NCBI RefSeq assembly: GCF_024868665.1
Contig: NC_079890.1
Coordinates: 8,957,081 to 9,021,080 of the forward strand
DNA: 64,000 bases
Direction of reading: 5' to 3'
DNA from: Triplophysa rosa
Taxonomy: Eukaryota; Chordata; Actinopteri; Cypriniformes; Nemacheilidae
Shown here piece by piece: positions 21,301-34,500 of this stretch. How positions within the stretch are numbered: the first letter of the stretch is position 1; each line of letters starts with the position of its first letter. The translations under genes were made by a program, and so were the position numbers. The notes under the pieces were generated by a model, which saw only the letters and a list, made by a program, of their open reading frames with translations, was not told the DNA's origin and made no database searches.

Positions 21301-24300
21301 GATCAACTGTACACTGCACATTGCAACAAATATAGGCTCATCCAATTGTCCAATGCAAACAGAAAATATGCACATTGTGCACAGTATAGAAAAAATGTTG
21401 CAGTGTGGTTTTATGCTATTCCAAATGTAGCACATCATCCAGAGTTCTCATGAGACTGTAGATTATCAAAGCAATGCACTGAAGAAGTGGTTGGATTTGC
21501 TTCTGTGATGCAGGAAAGCAAGTATCATGATATTTTGTGATATATGAAAAAGGATAGCTTTACTGGTATTTAGTAAAAAACACACTCTGGGTTTAAGGTG
21601 TAAATGGGTGTGGCGGGGGTACAGATCCAGGATCAGCTTGCCTTGGAAACAGCCCGGCAGCTAGCGCTGAACGCACACCTGGAGCCGATTAGCTGCCAGG
21701 CATATAAGACACGTGAGCACAGCACAGCATTAGGCGAGCTGATTCTCACTCGACTAATGCTGTGTTTGTCATGCATTCTCACAGAATCCAGAATCCAGCG
21801 GACAGACAAAGACTGCCTGCACCAGAGCACTCCGGGGATCTTCACTCACACATTTCTGCACTTGAAAATGAAAACCTCCCTCTGGGGTTGCTTGAATCAG
21901 CTGTCTTGTGTCAGTGCCTTCTCTTACCGTGCCACATGGGGTAAAGCTGAGTGTCTGTGGGACAATAAATATGGCAAAACATTTTTGCTCGGTCTGTTCT
22001 AAATATTTTTGTCCATTTCTTTTTTTTAAAGGTTATTTATGCAATTTAGGTAATTTAATCATTAGCATTGTTGGACATTCTTTTATGTATTTTTCACAAT
22101 CTTTGATGCTTATGATACAACAGGATGTCTCAACGATACAACTACAGCATGTTTGGAGGTTGAGCAGTGTTTGGACCGAAAGAGTACTGTACAAACTATT
22201 TTTGAGAGTGTGTCATTGGGGAAGGAACTTAAATCACAGGCTGCTGAGGCCGCTTTTAATAGGCCTCTTTGGAACAGTTCTATATAATTTCACAGAACCA
22301 TGCCCTTCATAGTGTTTCTCGCATTCTCTTTTTAAACTGTGTGTACGTCTTTCTCTTTCTTCCTAATAATAAATAAGATCCTGACAGCTCCCTCAGGCAA
22401 CTGACTCCATGTGAGCTTTTCTGTGTTGTGCATCAGTTCCAGTAAAGCCACATCACATTTCCCAGGCTGCCAACCGAGTCTTGAGACCGTCATGCAACTG
22501 GCTATGATTTAATGTTTGGCGCTGCTGCTGTGAAACAGTGCTGTGTTAATAGTTAGAGCTGCTTCTGCCCTGCCCTGAGAACTACGTATAGCAGTGCTTC
22601 TCGTCTGGTGATATACAGGCTCCGATAGTCATGGACAACAGGAAAAAGCAACGCTAAATGCAGACAACAATATAAAAGTTGTTTAGGAGTTAGGATAGCG
22701 AAATAAATCCTGCTTTTTCAATGCATGTTTTAATTGGTAAGCGCTAATACTAATGTAATATCGGCTTCAGTTTTTGTGTTAGATGGAAACCAATCTTCTA
22801 TTGTTTATGCAATTACAAAATGAATTTTCTCAATATATTCAATCATGTTCCCCTGATGATATTTTTATTATTATATTCTAAACCGTCTATTTTAATTTGA
22901 ATAATTTAAATCAAAGCCCCACATTAAGTTGCGCGCGTCTGTTCCTGACCCAATCAGGAGATGGCACCTTTGGAGGGAAAGTTAATTGTCTTTGTCTTCC
23001 AACATTTTGCACGTGGAAGCTGATTGGATGTTCACTAAGAAACTTCTAAGAGTTTAATAAAACTAATATGAAAAGAGAGTTACCAAAACACAACAAACAT
23101 TAAGGAAATCATAAACGCAGCTCATAGACACCAAACATGATCTACATATCATCTTGGTTAAATGAGCTACTACAAATCTAATAATTCTAGTAGTTATACA
23201 CACATTCATTCAAACTACTTTGAGATAATGTTTAAGACAGACAGACATAACAACAAGAACATCGATACATGGAAAGGTTATAAATGAATATATGTACATT
23301 TCTATATAGATGTATTTAGGATTGTATGTATGTCCCCAAAGAGAGCTCATCTTCCTACATTCCATTTGGTCGTAAAATACTCTTATCTTGATGGTTTGGT
23401 GTGGGTTGCTATGGTCCCCAGAGATCTGGTCCTGCGCCTAGGTGTTAGTTGCAGATTAGTAGACCCCCTGGCGACTAGCTTGCTGGTTGGGTGAGGGGTG
23501 TTTATGTATATTTAAGAAATATAACTAGTTATTGCATGTCTGATTGGTCTCAGGCACTACAACGGGCAAAACGCTCTTCAGAGCATTTCATAAATAGGTT
23601 ATCTCATTCAGCAAAGAAGTGAAAACGTGACGATGTTTTCTATCACAGGATGTTTGTCCTGTGTCAGTTGCCGTGGTGCTTCGAAAATGAGGGGAAAGGG
23701 GTGGAGTGAGCCGTATTATTAGTGTTAATTAATATAACAGGTCTGACCCAATCGGTCCGGTGTCATTTCCTTCACCATAGTAGGAAAAAATTGCGATCTC
23801 TAACAAAGATTGACATTTGCACATGCACTAGCAGACCTCCGTTACACTTCGATCGATCCGCATGTCTTTAACTGATGAAGTGAAGTTGACGCCATTATTA
23901 CTGTTTATTGCTAAAAGCTAAAGCTTATGAATACACTGCACTGAGAGGGGGACCGACCAATCACAACAGCCTGAGAAGCATAAACTCGCTGATATTCTGT
24001 GGGTGGGACATCTTCAGACACGTGCTCTAAGCGGGGAACCAATCAATACAGACCTGGTCAGCTTTACCAATCAGAGCATTTCGGAAGGAGGGATTTTATA
24101 TAGACCGGAAGAAATCCAGTCGTTTTGTTAGAAGAGGGACTGCGGTGAACAATATGACTTGAAATATGTGAAATATAAAGCGTTTTTTGAAACTATAAAC
24201 AGGAACATCCATTGTTAAACACCCAAAAAACATAATCAACAATAAAAAAGAATGGCTCCTTTAACTCCTCAGTTTGTCAGTCTGCTGCCAGTTTCATTTC

Positions 24301-25513
24301 AAAATCAATGATCAAGCTGTTTTTACACATCCAATCAATTCGCAGTGAAAAAAGCAAGCTACGGCCACTAATTTTCTCCTTTGACATTCCTTTTCACTCT
24401 GAAATGTGTCAGAATACGGAAGTTAAAACGACCGCAACTTCCGGGTCACAGGACTTTAAACAAAGTCATTTATTAAGCAGAAGCCTCCATATCATCATAA
24501 AATAAGGGGCTTCAGACTCTATGGACTAAAAAATATTTTTAAAATGTGATTTCCTGTTGTATAGACTAAGCTTAATGGAAATGTGGTGTAAAAGTCCATG
24601 TAAATGTGATTTCATGCATGTGTGGATGCAAGATGGCAGTGTAAGCAGAAATGCAATGATAAGGAACAATGACAGAAGTCAGCCAAACAATCATTTTTTT
24701 AAATCTACGTTTCAGACCATATTGATTCAGAAGCACAAACAAGTTCCACAATGAGTTCCTGTAGCTAGGGTTGCGCTACATTGCGCTAGGGTCGTAGGTT
24801 CGATCTCAGGGAATGCAGGGAATATCTTTGGATAACAGAGTCTGCCAAATATACTGTATAAATGTAAATAAGTATCCCTCTCAGCAATGGTGCACAATGC
24901 ATGAAATAGGCAGGGTTGCCAGTTATTTACAGAAAATGCCACACATTGCAGATTTCTGAAGGTAGCCATAGTTTGTTTTGTCACAATGTAACAAACAGAA
25001 CGCAGATGTACTGTAGGGGTGCTGGCTAGGGCATTTTCCAGGTGGAAGATAAATCAGGCAAAATACATAAGACAGACACGGTAAATTCTTACCTGAGCAG
25101 GGAAATGTAAAAGACACTCTGCGACTCTCTGGAGAGCCGGCAGGCCGTGTCCATTTACCCTGACCGTTTCACTCCTGTCTCTTGCTTCTTGTTCCGTCTG
25201 TGTCTGGGGAGAACCTTCTAGAAGCATTTCTCTCACGCACGGTGGATTGAGGTCAACATGGAAGTCTGCAGAGATCTTACAGCCTTTGGACAAATCAAAC
25301 AAGGCTAGGATAATGAAGAACGGCTCAACCTGCAAGAAGAGAACAGTGGAATGAATGAGGGTTATTACACCCTTTACTAAGACCACCTTCATTTAAACAC
25401 AATGTTAAGTAGGGATGCACCGAATGTTCGGCCACCGAAAATTGCCAAATATGTGAAGTGGTCAAATAAATTTTACCGAACATGACTTGTGATACGATCA
25501 AGCAGCAACCAGC

Positions 25514-25557
<44 letters not shown>

Positions 25558-28500
25558 ACGTGTGCGATTTATTACTGCCGAAAACATTTTGGCAGTGTGT
25601 GTGTGTGGAGCAAAGTCAAAGTGTCAGAGAAAGCAGCACGGGACTTGCCGCACGGAAGTAAATTTCCGAATGAAAGCGTCTTTACCTTTAACTTTACTTA
25701 AGACGGAAGCAGGCTGTCTGACAGTAGCCCCGCCACTCGCGACATCCTTTGACATCATACAGTGGTCGCGTGCACACAGTTCCCTGTCATGGCTCTGCTT
25801 CCTTAGTCATGTTTTTCTTGGTCCTGTAGCAGAGCCATGACAAAGTCTTTGGTTATGTGTGGAGAGAAACATATTGTTGTCCGTTTGACTATAATATACG
25901 TTCTCTCCAGTGTCTTGTCATTGGCCCCATTCCTCTCGTTTCCTCGTTATGTTTCCCTGAGTGTTTAATGTCCCACACCTGTCCCATGTCGTTATCCCTC
26001 GTTTGTGTTCCTATATTTACCCTCATGTTTCTTTGTCCTGTGCTCGTGGATACCAGTTCGGGCAGTCCGCAGTCCGGTGATCAGCCGGCGTCCAGTCCGG
26101 TGATCCAGCCGGGTCCAGTCGGTGATCAGCCGGGTCCAGTCCGGTGATCCAGCCGGTCCTCGCGTATGCGTTCAGCGGCGTCCAGGCCGTGTCCAGCCGC
26201 GTCGTCCTTCCAGCGCCTAGGTCCCATGTCAGCCGCTTCCCAGCCGGCGTCAGGCCATGTCCAGCCGGCCTTCCAGCCGGCGTCAGCCATGTCCAGCCGG
26301 CCTCCAGCCGGCGTCAGAGCCCTATGTAAGCGGCTTCCAGCCGGCGTCAGGCCTATGTCCAGCCGGCCTTTGCCTCACGCCGCGTCCGGCTTGTCCGGGT
26401 CCGGGCCCTTCCAGCGGCGTCAAAGCCATGTCCAGCCGCCTTCCACGCCAGCCGGCGTCAAGCATGTCCAGCCGGCCTTCCAGCCGGCGTCAAGCCCTGT
26501 CAGCCTGGCCTGGGAAACTCCAGGGCCAAGGACTGTTCCCCCCAGGACTCCCCCTAAGTCCCCCAGGACTTCGCGCCCTAGAGCGCAGCCGGGGACTGGG
26601 ACTTCTCCCCACCCCCATGAACTGCCCCCTATGGGTCTTGTTTTGCCCCACCCCCCTCCATTGTTATTTTTATTGTCGCACCCCAACCCCATTGTCATTT
26701 TGTCTTGTTTGCCACTGATTCTGTTCTCCATGTTTTGTCTGGTCTTGTCTTTGTCTCAGTCTGCCTTGTCTTGTCCGTCTACCCCTTGGTGAGCACCTGG
26801 AGGTGCTCATTAAAGGGGGGGCCTCTGTCATGGCTCTGCTTCCTTAGTCATGTTTTTCTTGGTCCTGTAGCAGAGCCATGACAAAGTCTTTGGTTATGTG
26901 TGGAGAGAAACATATTGTTGTCCGTTTGACTATAATATACGTTCTCTCCAGTGTCTTGTCATTGGCCCCATTCCTCTCGTTTCCTCGTTATGTTTCCCTG
27001 AGTGTTTAATGTCCCACACCTGTCCCATGTCGTTATCCCTCATTTGTGTTCCTATATTTACCCTCATGTTTCTTTGTCCTGTGCTCGTGTATTGTGTATT
27101 GTGTTCCGTGGATGTGCTACGTTGTGTTTGTTTCCTGCCCGTGTGTTGAGTCATTGATTTCGTGTTTGGATTACCCTTTTTCCTTGTGAGTTTTGTGTTC
27201 CTAACCTGTATGGTCGTGTTTAATGTTAGACGTTTGATCGTGTCCTTAGTTTAGTTTCACTGTTCTTGTTTTCTTTTTGCCCCCTCGTGGGAAGTCTTTT
27301 GTTTTATTGTATTAGCCTCTGTTTAGCTTTTTCCCCATTGTGGGTGTTTTGGTTTTGTGTTTTCGTGCAAATAAAGCCATTTGCTAACCCCCTCACTGCC
27401 GGCCTGCATTTGGGTTCTTTCACCATCATTCGTGACAGTTCCCTGTACTAAACTTGTCAAAGTATGTTATGTGCATCCTGGCCACGAGTGCACCTTCTGA
27501 GAGAACAGTCAGCTTTTGTGGGCAGAGTTTGGAGGAGAGAGTGAACTGAAATGGTTGTCAGTCAGCATCAGACAGAATTGCTTGCATTGGATGTTTTTTT
27601 TTCTCAAATCATTTTGCAATGTAGCCTATAATAATCCAACAGTTTTAGTTTATTCGTATTTTTATCTTATAGGCCTAATGTGGAATGACACTTTTTAATG
27701 AACTGTTTTGTTGTAGGGGTACAGAGTAACTTACATTACATTCTTTTAGCAGTCAGTTATAGGCCTAATTAATATAGGCTATTCAATTTTTTGTTTGAAT
27801 TTACTTTGTTTTGCTTGTTTTTGTTTTATATTAAGTTGTATTGTATTTTATTGAAAAGCAAGACAAATTATAAAAAGCACATTTTGACTATTCAGTTTGT
27901 GCAATAGTGAAAAAAATGGCTTAATAAATAGAATAAATGCAAAAAACCATGTTCGGTGTTCTGTATTATTCGGCCTTCGGCCAAGTGTTTCACATCATGT
28001 TCGGCTTCGGCCAAGAATTTTCGTTTCGGTGCATCCCTAATGTTAAGCATTAACCTTAACATTTTCAAAGATGTGTTTTATGCTTGTATGAATCATGGGG
28101 TTTGTGGCTTGAAGATATTTATGTGTTTATCCAGCTAAGACGGCACTCGGCATGTTTTGAAGGTTTGAATGGTGATTTATCAAAGACTGTCAAAGACTGC
28201 ATATATGGTTTTGCTAACATGACTGGATGCATTTACCATTACTGACAATAACTTTTCATAGGCAAAACATTTTTGTGTGACTAAACGCAAACTTGGTTTT
28301 AGTTTTCTCATACGATCCCACTCATTACAATTTCATCCCCTGTGAATTTCACTATTGGACATGTAGCATTTTTAACCACATCACAAAACAGGACTACTAC
28401 AGTAAAAAATAAGACACTAAAGAGAAGGATGTAAAGATCAGTGGTCACTCACGTTGGTTAAGACTCCATCAGTCTTCTCACTGACGCATCCTTGCAGACT

Positions 28501-31500
28501 AAAGGTCAAGTCGTGACAGTTAACCATGATTCTTCGTCCAAAGCGCTCTTCAAATGGCTTGACATCAGGCTCAATGCCTGAGAAATCTAATTTCTGAAGA
28601 GAAAGAGGGTGATGTACTGTGTTCATTTACATCATTAGTTTAGAAGTCTTAAACAGTTTCACGCTGGCTGTAATAAACTAACCTGTGTGTCAGGATCAAG
28701 GGTGAAGATCTTCTGCCGGCCCTCATTTCTGTTCATTTTATTCAACTGATCTGTTTCTCTGGCATACTAGAGAAAACAAAACAAAACAAAGGTGAATTTG
28801 TATGCATTTGTATTACAGTGTTAAAGGGGACATATCATGCAAAATATAATTTTTCATTAAGCTTCTAAAAAATGTATTTAAAGTCTAAAAAGATTAAAAT
28901 TGAAATTGCACTGCAAACCCACATTTACATTCTGTATCAATGACAAGTCGTTGTGTGCAGTACTCAGCGGCTTGTTGTGTTCAATTGGGCAATAATAAAA
29001 AAAGTATTAAGTAGGAAATAGGATAAAAAATAACAGGAAAACCACTAGTAGTAAGTTATGATTGAAGTGCATAAGGTACCTTCATAAGCTCTGGATGAAG
29101 ACTTCGTCCAAAGCTCTCAGCAAAGTTCTCAGGCTTCCCCTGACTGCTACTGTCGTCATCTGTGTCAATGTTAAAAAGGCTTAATTAACTCTGACTTGGG
29201 CACTAATAATTAGAAATATAAAAAAAAAAATTTGGTGCTTGGTGTTTGGTTAATACTTAAGTGGGTAGTTACCAGGGTTACCCAGGTCCCAACTAGTAAT
29301 ACTGCAATAGCGATAGTCATCTTAATCTCCCTTTACACTTTACACCAATTGCAAACTTTAGGAAACATATGAACCCAGACAAGGAAACCAGAGAGACAGT
29401 CAGTGAAATGTAATTTTCAAGGCCCTGTGCCACCCCACTATTAGAAACAGTCAGTAAAATAAACACCTGCATGATTTATATATTCTATTTAAACTCCTTA
29501 CAACAAACAAAAGTAACTGATCCCCAAATATGAATTTGTAAATATTAAGGGTGCAGTATGAAGTGTTTGAGACAGATGGTTCTACAGTAAACGTCACTTT
29601 AACTTTTGTTTATACTAGGGATTTTGAATGCGAATTATTGAACTTTACAACACAATTTGTCCTGTTTGTCCTATGGACATCAATGTTTCCTTAAATCATT
29701 AACACATCATCTCACATTGAGAGAGCATATCCCAGAATATCACACACACTTGACGGTTTGGCTGCTTTGGTTGTTTGGCCAATAAGCAAGTATTATACAG
29801 TACAACCACCCAGGACTCCAAAGTATCATGTCAAACAACATTCACATTTACTTCAGAAATGTTGTTCTGCAATGTTGTGTGTGAGATCTATATATCATGC
29901 ATATAAGTCATTTTGAGGATTGAGTAAGAACTGTTTCAAACATGTTATTGATAGAATAATTTCACTTCCTCATGAAAGGTCTTAAAACAAGGAAACTATC
30001 GGCCCATGTTCATACCAAAGACACTGGGAGTTGTTATGAGTGTCTTTATTGAACAGGACAAAAGAAGCATTCCTTCAGGACTCCTCTATTTGAACAAAAC
30101 CTCCCTAATGCTTCATTAATCAGAAAAATCTGAGATATCTGCGATAGAGTAAATATTTACTCAGACAACTGGCACACAGGAGTGTGTCTTCTATAATAAA
30201 ATAACATAAATACACAGACATGCAAAGCAACTGAACTATTAATCTACTAGCCTTGCTTGTAATACAAAGAAGACTTCAACAATTTTCAAAAAGACGACTA
30301 AAAACATACATGTTTTTATAGTATTTGAAACTAGCAGAACAGGAACTACTGTATGTACAGGAAGTCGTACAAAGAAGAGTTTCCCTATTTGTTGTTCAAA
30401 CAAAAGGTTTTTTTTTTTTGATGGTGGATGGCCTTTGGTGATGGTTTCGACATAATGTTTGGACAAAATGAGGAGGGGGATGTGTGAGAACAGCAAATAA
30501 GAAAGTGCTGTTTGTTTATATTTTGTTTGTTTATATTTTTGGGTTTATAACATTATTCAAGTAATGATGTTCCATGACAGAATAGCCTAAAGTTCCCTTT
30601 CTGTCGGTCTCTCGACGTTGTGTCGAACCGACAGAATGGGGTTTGTCTTGAGAACCTATCATCTTCTGAGTATTTAGAAAAGGCCAATGAAAATTGGCGA
30701 ATGAAATTTGCATGCCGGGCTCCTCCCCGGATGTCCGGGTATAAGAGGGAAGCCGGCGTGCTCATTCATTCACCTTTTATTCTTCAGAGCCTAAGCATCT
30801 GATGAGCACTTCCAGATCTTCGCTGATCTTCCAGATCTTCGCTGGTCTTCCAGATCTTCGCTGGTATCCTGCTGGAATCTACGACGTTGTGCAGCGGACG
30901 GTCCCTTCCTGCAACGACTTTCCCCTGGGCGTCTCGGCAGTTCCAGAAGTGTCTGAGCAATATTTCCTTTTTTCTAAAAGAGCAAATTTCTCCAGCGTGG
31001 CATGTCCCGCTGTTCTCTTGGGTGCGACGTGCTCATTGAGGAAGGGGATGGACACAATGTCTGTCTCAGGTGTTTGGGTCTCTGGCACGCTGAGGCAGCC
31101 TTCGTGGATACATCTTGCCCGCACTGCGGGAAGATGCCTATCCAGACGTTGCGGTCACGGGTGGCGGTATTCTTTATGGGTAAAGCCACCACCTCGACTG
31201 TTACCCGATCCGTGACGGCAGTGACTACGGCTTCTCCTCCCCGGGGGTTCTCCCCCGGCAAGGAATCCGTACTGCTAGCCCTAGAACCACCCTCCGCGGG
31301 GGCGATGAAGCAGATCAAACCTCTAGTCCCCCTGTCACAGTTTCTGGGAGCCTGGTCTCAGCTTCCCAGACTGTCAGGCTGGCTGAGGAAGACGATCCGT
31401 CTCGGCTACGCGATTCAGTTCGCTACACGTCCGCCTAAGTTCCGGGGCGTCCTTTTTACCTCAGTCAGAGGCAGGGATGCCCCCGTACTTCGGGCGGAGG

Positions 31501-34500
31501 TCACCTCCCTTCTGGTGAATGGAGCGATCGAGCCCGTCCCACCGGCCAAGATGTTCAGCGGGTTCTACAGCCCGTACTTCATTGTCCCCAAGAAAGGCGG
31601 GGGGTTGCGCCCTATCTTGGATCTGCGTGTTCTGAACAGGCACCTACACAAGCTGCCTTTCAGGATGGTCACGCAGAAGCGCATCCTGGCGTCTGTCAGG
31701 CGTCAGGACTGGTTCATGGCAATCGACCTGAAGGATGCGTACTTTCATGTCTCGATCCTCCCTCGACACCGGCCGTTCCTGCGGTTCGCGTTCGAGGGAC
31801 GGGCATATCAGTACAGGGTCGTCCCCTTCGGTCTGTCCCTGTCTCCACGTGTCTTTACGAAGGTCGTAGAGGCCGCCCTTCTTCCCCTCAGGGAAGAAGG
31901 TGTGCGGGTACTCAACTATCTCGACGACTGGCTCATCTCGGCTCACTCGCGAGATCTGTTGTGTACACACAGGGACCTGGTGCTCCGGCACCTAGATCGG
32001 TTGGGGCTGCAGGTCAACTGGGAAAAGAGCAGGCTCTCCCCCGCGCAGAGCATCTCTTTTCTCGGTATGGAACTCGACTCTGTCTCCATGACAGCACGAC
32101 TGACTACAGAGCGTGCCCGGTCAGTGTTACGCTGCCTGAAGCACTTCAGGCAGCCGGCGGTCTCCCTGAAACATTTTCAGAGGCTCCTGGGGCACATGGC
32201 ATCCTCGGCGGGGGTGGTCCCCCTCGGGTTGATTCACATGCGACCGCTCCAACACTGGCTACAGAGTCGGGTTCCTTGGAGAGCGTGGCACACCGGCAGC
32301 AGGCGTATGGTCATCACGTCCTTCTGCCGGCGCACCCTGACCCCTTGGTCGTCTATGGCCTTCCTACGGGAGGGGGGTCCCCCTAGGGCAGGTATCAAGG
32401 TACGTCGTGGTAACGACGGATGCCTCCCTTCAGGGCTGGGGTGCTGTGTGCAATGGGCACACAGTGGCGGGGCGGTGGACGGGCCCCCGCCTGCGTTGGC
32501 ATATCAACTGCCTAGAGTTGTGGGCTGTGCTACTTGCGCTGAAGAGGTTCCAACCTTTCGTGCAGGGCAAACACGTGCTGGTCCGGTCGGACAGCACAGC
32601 TGCCGTGGCTTATATCAACCACCAGGGTGGCATTTGTTCACGGCAGCTAACACGACTCACCCGACGCCTCCTCCTGTGGAGTCAGCAGGTGATCAGCTCC
32701 CTGCGAGCCATACACATCCCGGGGGACCTGAACCAGACAGCAGACCGGCTCTCTCGTCAGTGTTCACCTCGCGGAGAGTGGCGACTCCACCCTCACGCGG
32801 TTCAGCTCATATGGGAGCAGTTCGCGACCCAGTTGCTGGTAAGTCTCTAGGGCAGCACGACCTGGTCACCAGGTTCCTGAGGGGCGCGAGACGGTTGAAT
32901 CCGCCTCGCCCGCGCCCCGTACCCTCTTGGGACCTCGAAGTGGTCCTGGAGGGCCTCCAGAGGCCCCCCTTCGAGCCCCTAGGAGAGGCCGATCTTTCTC
33001 GCCTGTCGATAAAGACGGCCCTCCTGGTAGCGCTCGCCTCCTTCAAGAGGGTAGGGGACCTACAAGCATTCTCTGTGTCCTCGGGTTGCCTAGAATTCGG
33101 GCCTGGAGACTCTCACGTTATCCTGAGACCACGGCCCGGCTACGTGCCCAAGGTTCCCACCACTCCCTTCCGGGACCAGGTGGTGAACTTGCAGGCGCTC
33201 CCCACCGGGGAGGAAGACCCAACCCCTTCCGTGTTGTGTCCAGTACGCGCACTGCGCCTCTACTTGGACCGCACGCAGGGCTTCAGAAGCTCTGAGCAGC
33301 TCTATGTCTGTTTTGGAGGTCAGCAGAAGGGGAGAGCTGTCTCCAAACAGAGACTGGCGCACTGGATCGTGGATGCCATATCCTTGGCATACCGGTCGCA
33401 AAATCGCCCCTGCCCCTTAGGAGTTAAGGCGCACTCCACTCGGGGTGTCGCCTCCTCGTGGGCACTGGCTCAGGGCGCCTCTCTGGCAGACATCTGCAGA
33501 GCTGCGGGTTGGGCTACGCCCAATACCTTCGCGAGGTTCTACAACCTCCGCGTTGAACCGGTGTCAGCCCGCGTCCTGCAGGGCAACAGGTAGGACCGGC
33601 AGCCGTTGGGCGTACGCCTGCGGAAGCCCTTCCCCCTTCGGGGGGAGCAGTGGCGATCCAGCCTCACTTCTTTCCCCTCGGGTAAAGAACAGGCATTCCA
33701 TCCATCACTAAGCACCCTTCCAGGGGACAGGCTGGGCAGAGCAGCCCTGCCCCCTTAGGCCGGGGAACAGTTGAGTTATCTCCCACATAGCTCTAACCGG
33801 ACCTAGTGCTCCAGACGTGGTAACCCCCCCTCCGTGGGCTGTTCCGTCTGATGTATCCTCATGAATGGTTCCCACCTTGGCAACCCATGACCTCCCCAGG
33901 TGGACTCCCACCTTGCGGTTAACTCCTGCAGTCCGCACATTTTTCCCATGAGTTCTCCCCTGATGGTGAGACCATGTGGTGTCTCCACTAATTCCTCCCT
34001 ACGGTAGGTAGTGGCCTCTGCAGCGTTTTTCCCCCAGGGGGAATAATGCTTACCCAGTGGCCCGTACGGTGCCGGGCGGCTTCTCGCCATTTAGAGAATT
34101 AGGCCTCCGCCCGTGACGGCCGGCGTTAGGGGGCTTCCCAACTTTTTGTGGAAAGCTCTGGGTCCCCCTTCCTCTCCACTGGAAGGTCATAATTTCGCGC
34201 TAGCGTCTTCGTCTGACTCGCCCAGGCCAGTCAACGTCGCTCCGCAGAGATTGTGACGCGGCTCAGTGCTGTGGCGTTTTCCATAGGAACCCCATTCTGT
34301 CGGTTCGACACAACGTCGAGAGACCGACAGAAAGGGAACGTCTTGGTTACGGATGTAACCTCGGTTCCCTGATGGAGGGAACGAGACGTTGTGTCCCTCA
34401 TGCCACAACACTGGCCGCCCACCCCAGCGGTCGGGGGAGGATGCTTTAGGCTCCTCAGACCAAAGGTGAATGAATGAGCACGCCGGCTTCCCTCTTATAC

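Larger units (their letters stand above)
25785..27437 (+). mobile_element. Non-autonomous LTR retrotransposon, second family member
   Basis: 3' LTR 26826-27437 is complete. The 5' LTR (25785-26048) is cut off and fused to the minisatellite, a deletion of over 300 bp of LTR plus the gag part. GTTCCC occurs on both sides (25779-25784 and 27438-27443), a 5-6-bp TSD. Same gene layout as the element at 8304-11844, with diverged LTRs (CTTCCTTAG against CTTCATTTAG). Confidence 0.9.
25410..28039. mobile_element. hAT non-autonomous element, TSD ATGTTAAG, split by an LTR element
   Basis: Ends TAGGGATGCACCGAA and TTTCGGTGCATCCCTA are inverted. ATGTTAAG flanks it exactly at 25402-25409 and 28040-28047. 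About 970 bp are its own; the rest is the LTR element 25785-27437. No transposase remains. A GA microsatellite is inside. Confidence 0.95.

Noticed and set aside
30802..30870. Possible regulatory tandem repeat (CCAGATCTTCGCTG three times)
   Set aside because: It lies within the DIRS leader and is only a short local duplication; nothing supports a regulatory role.
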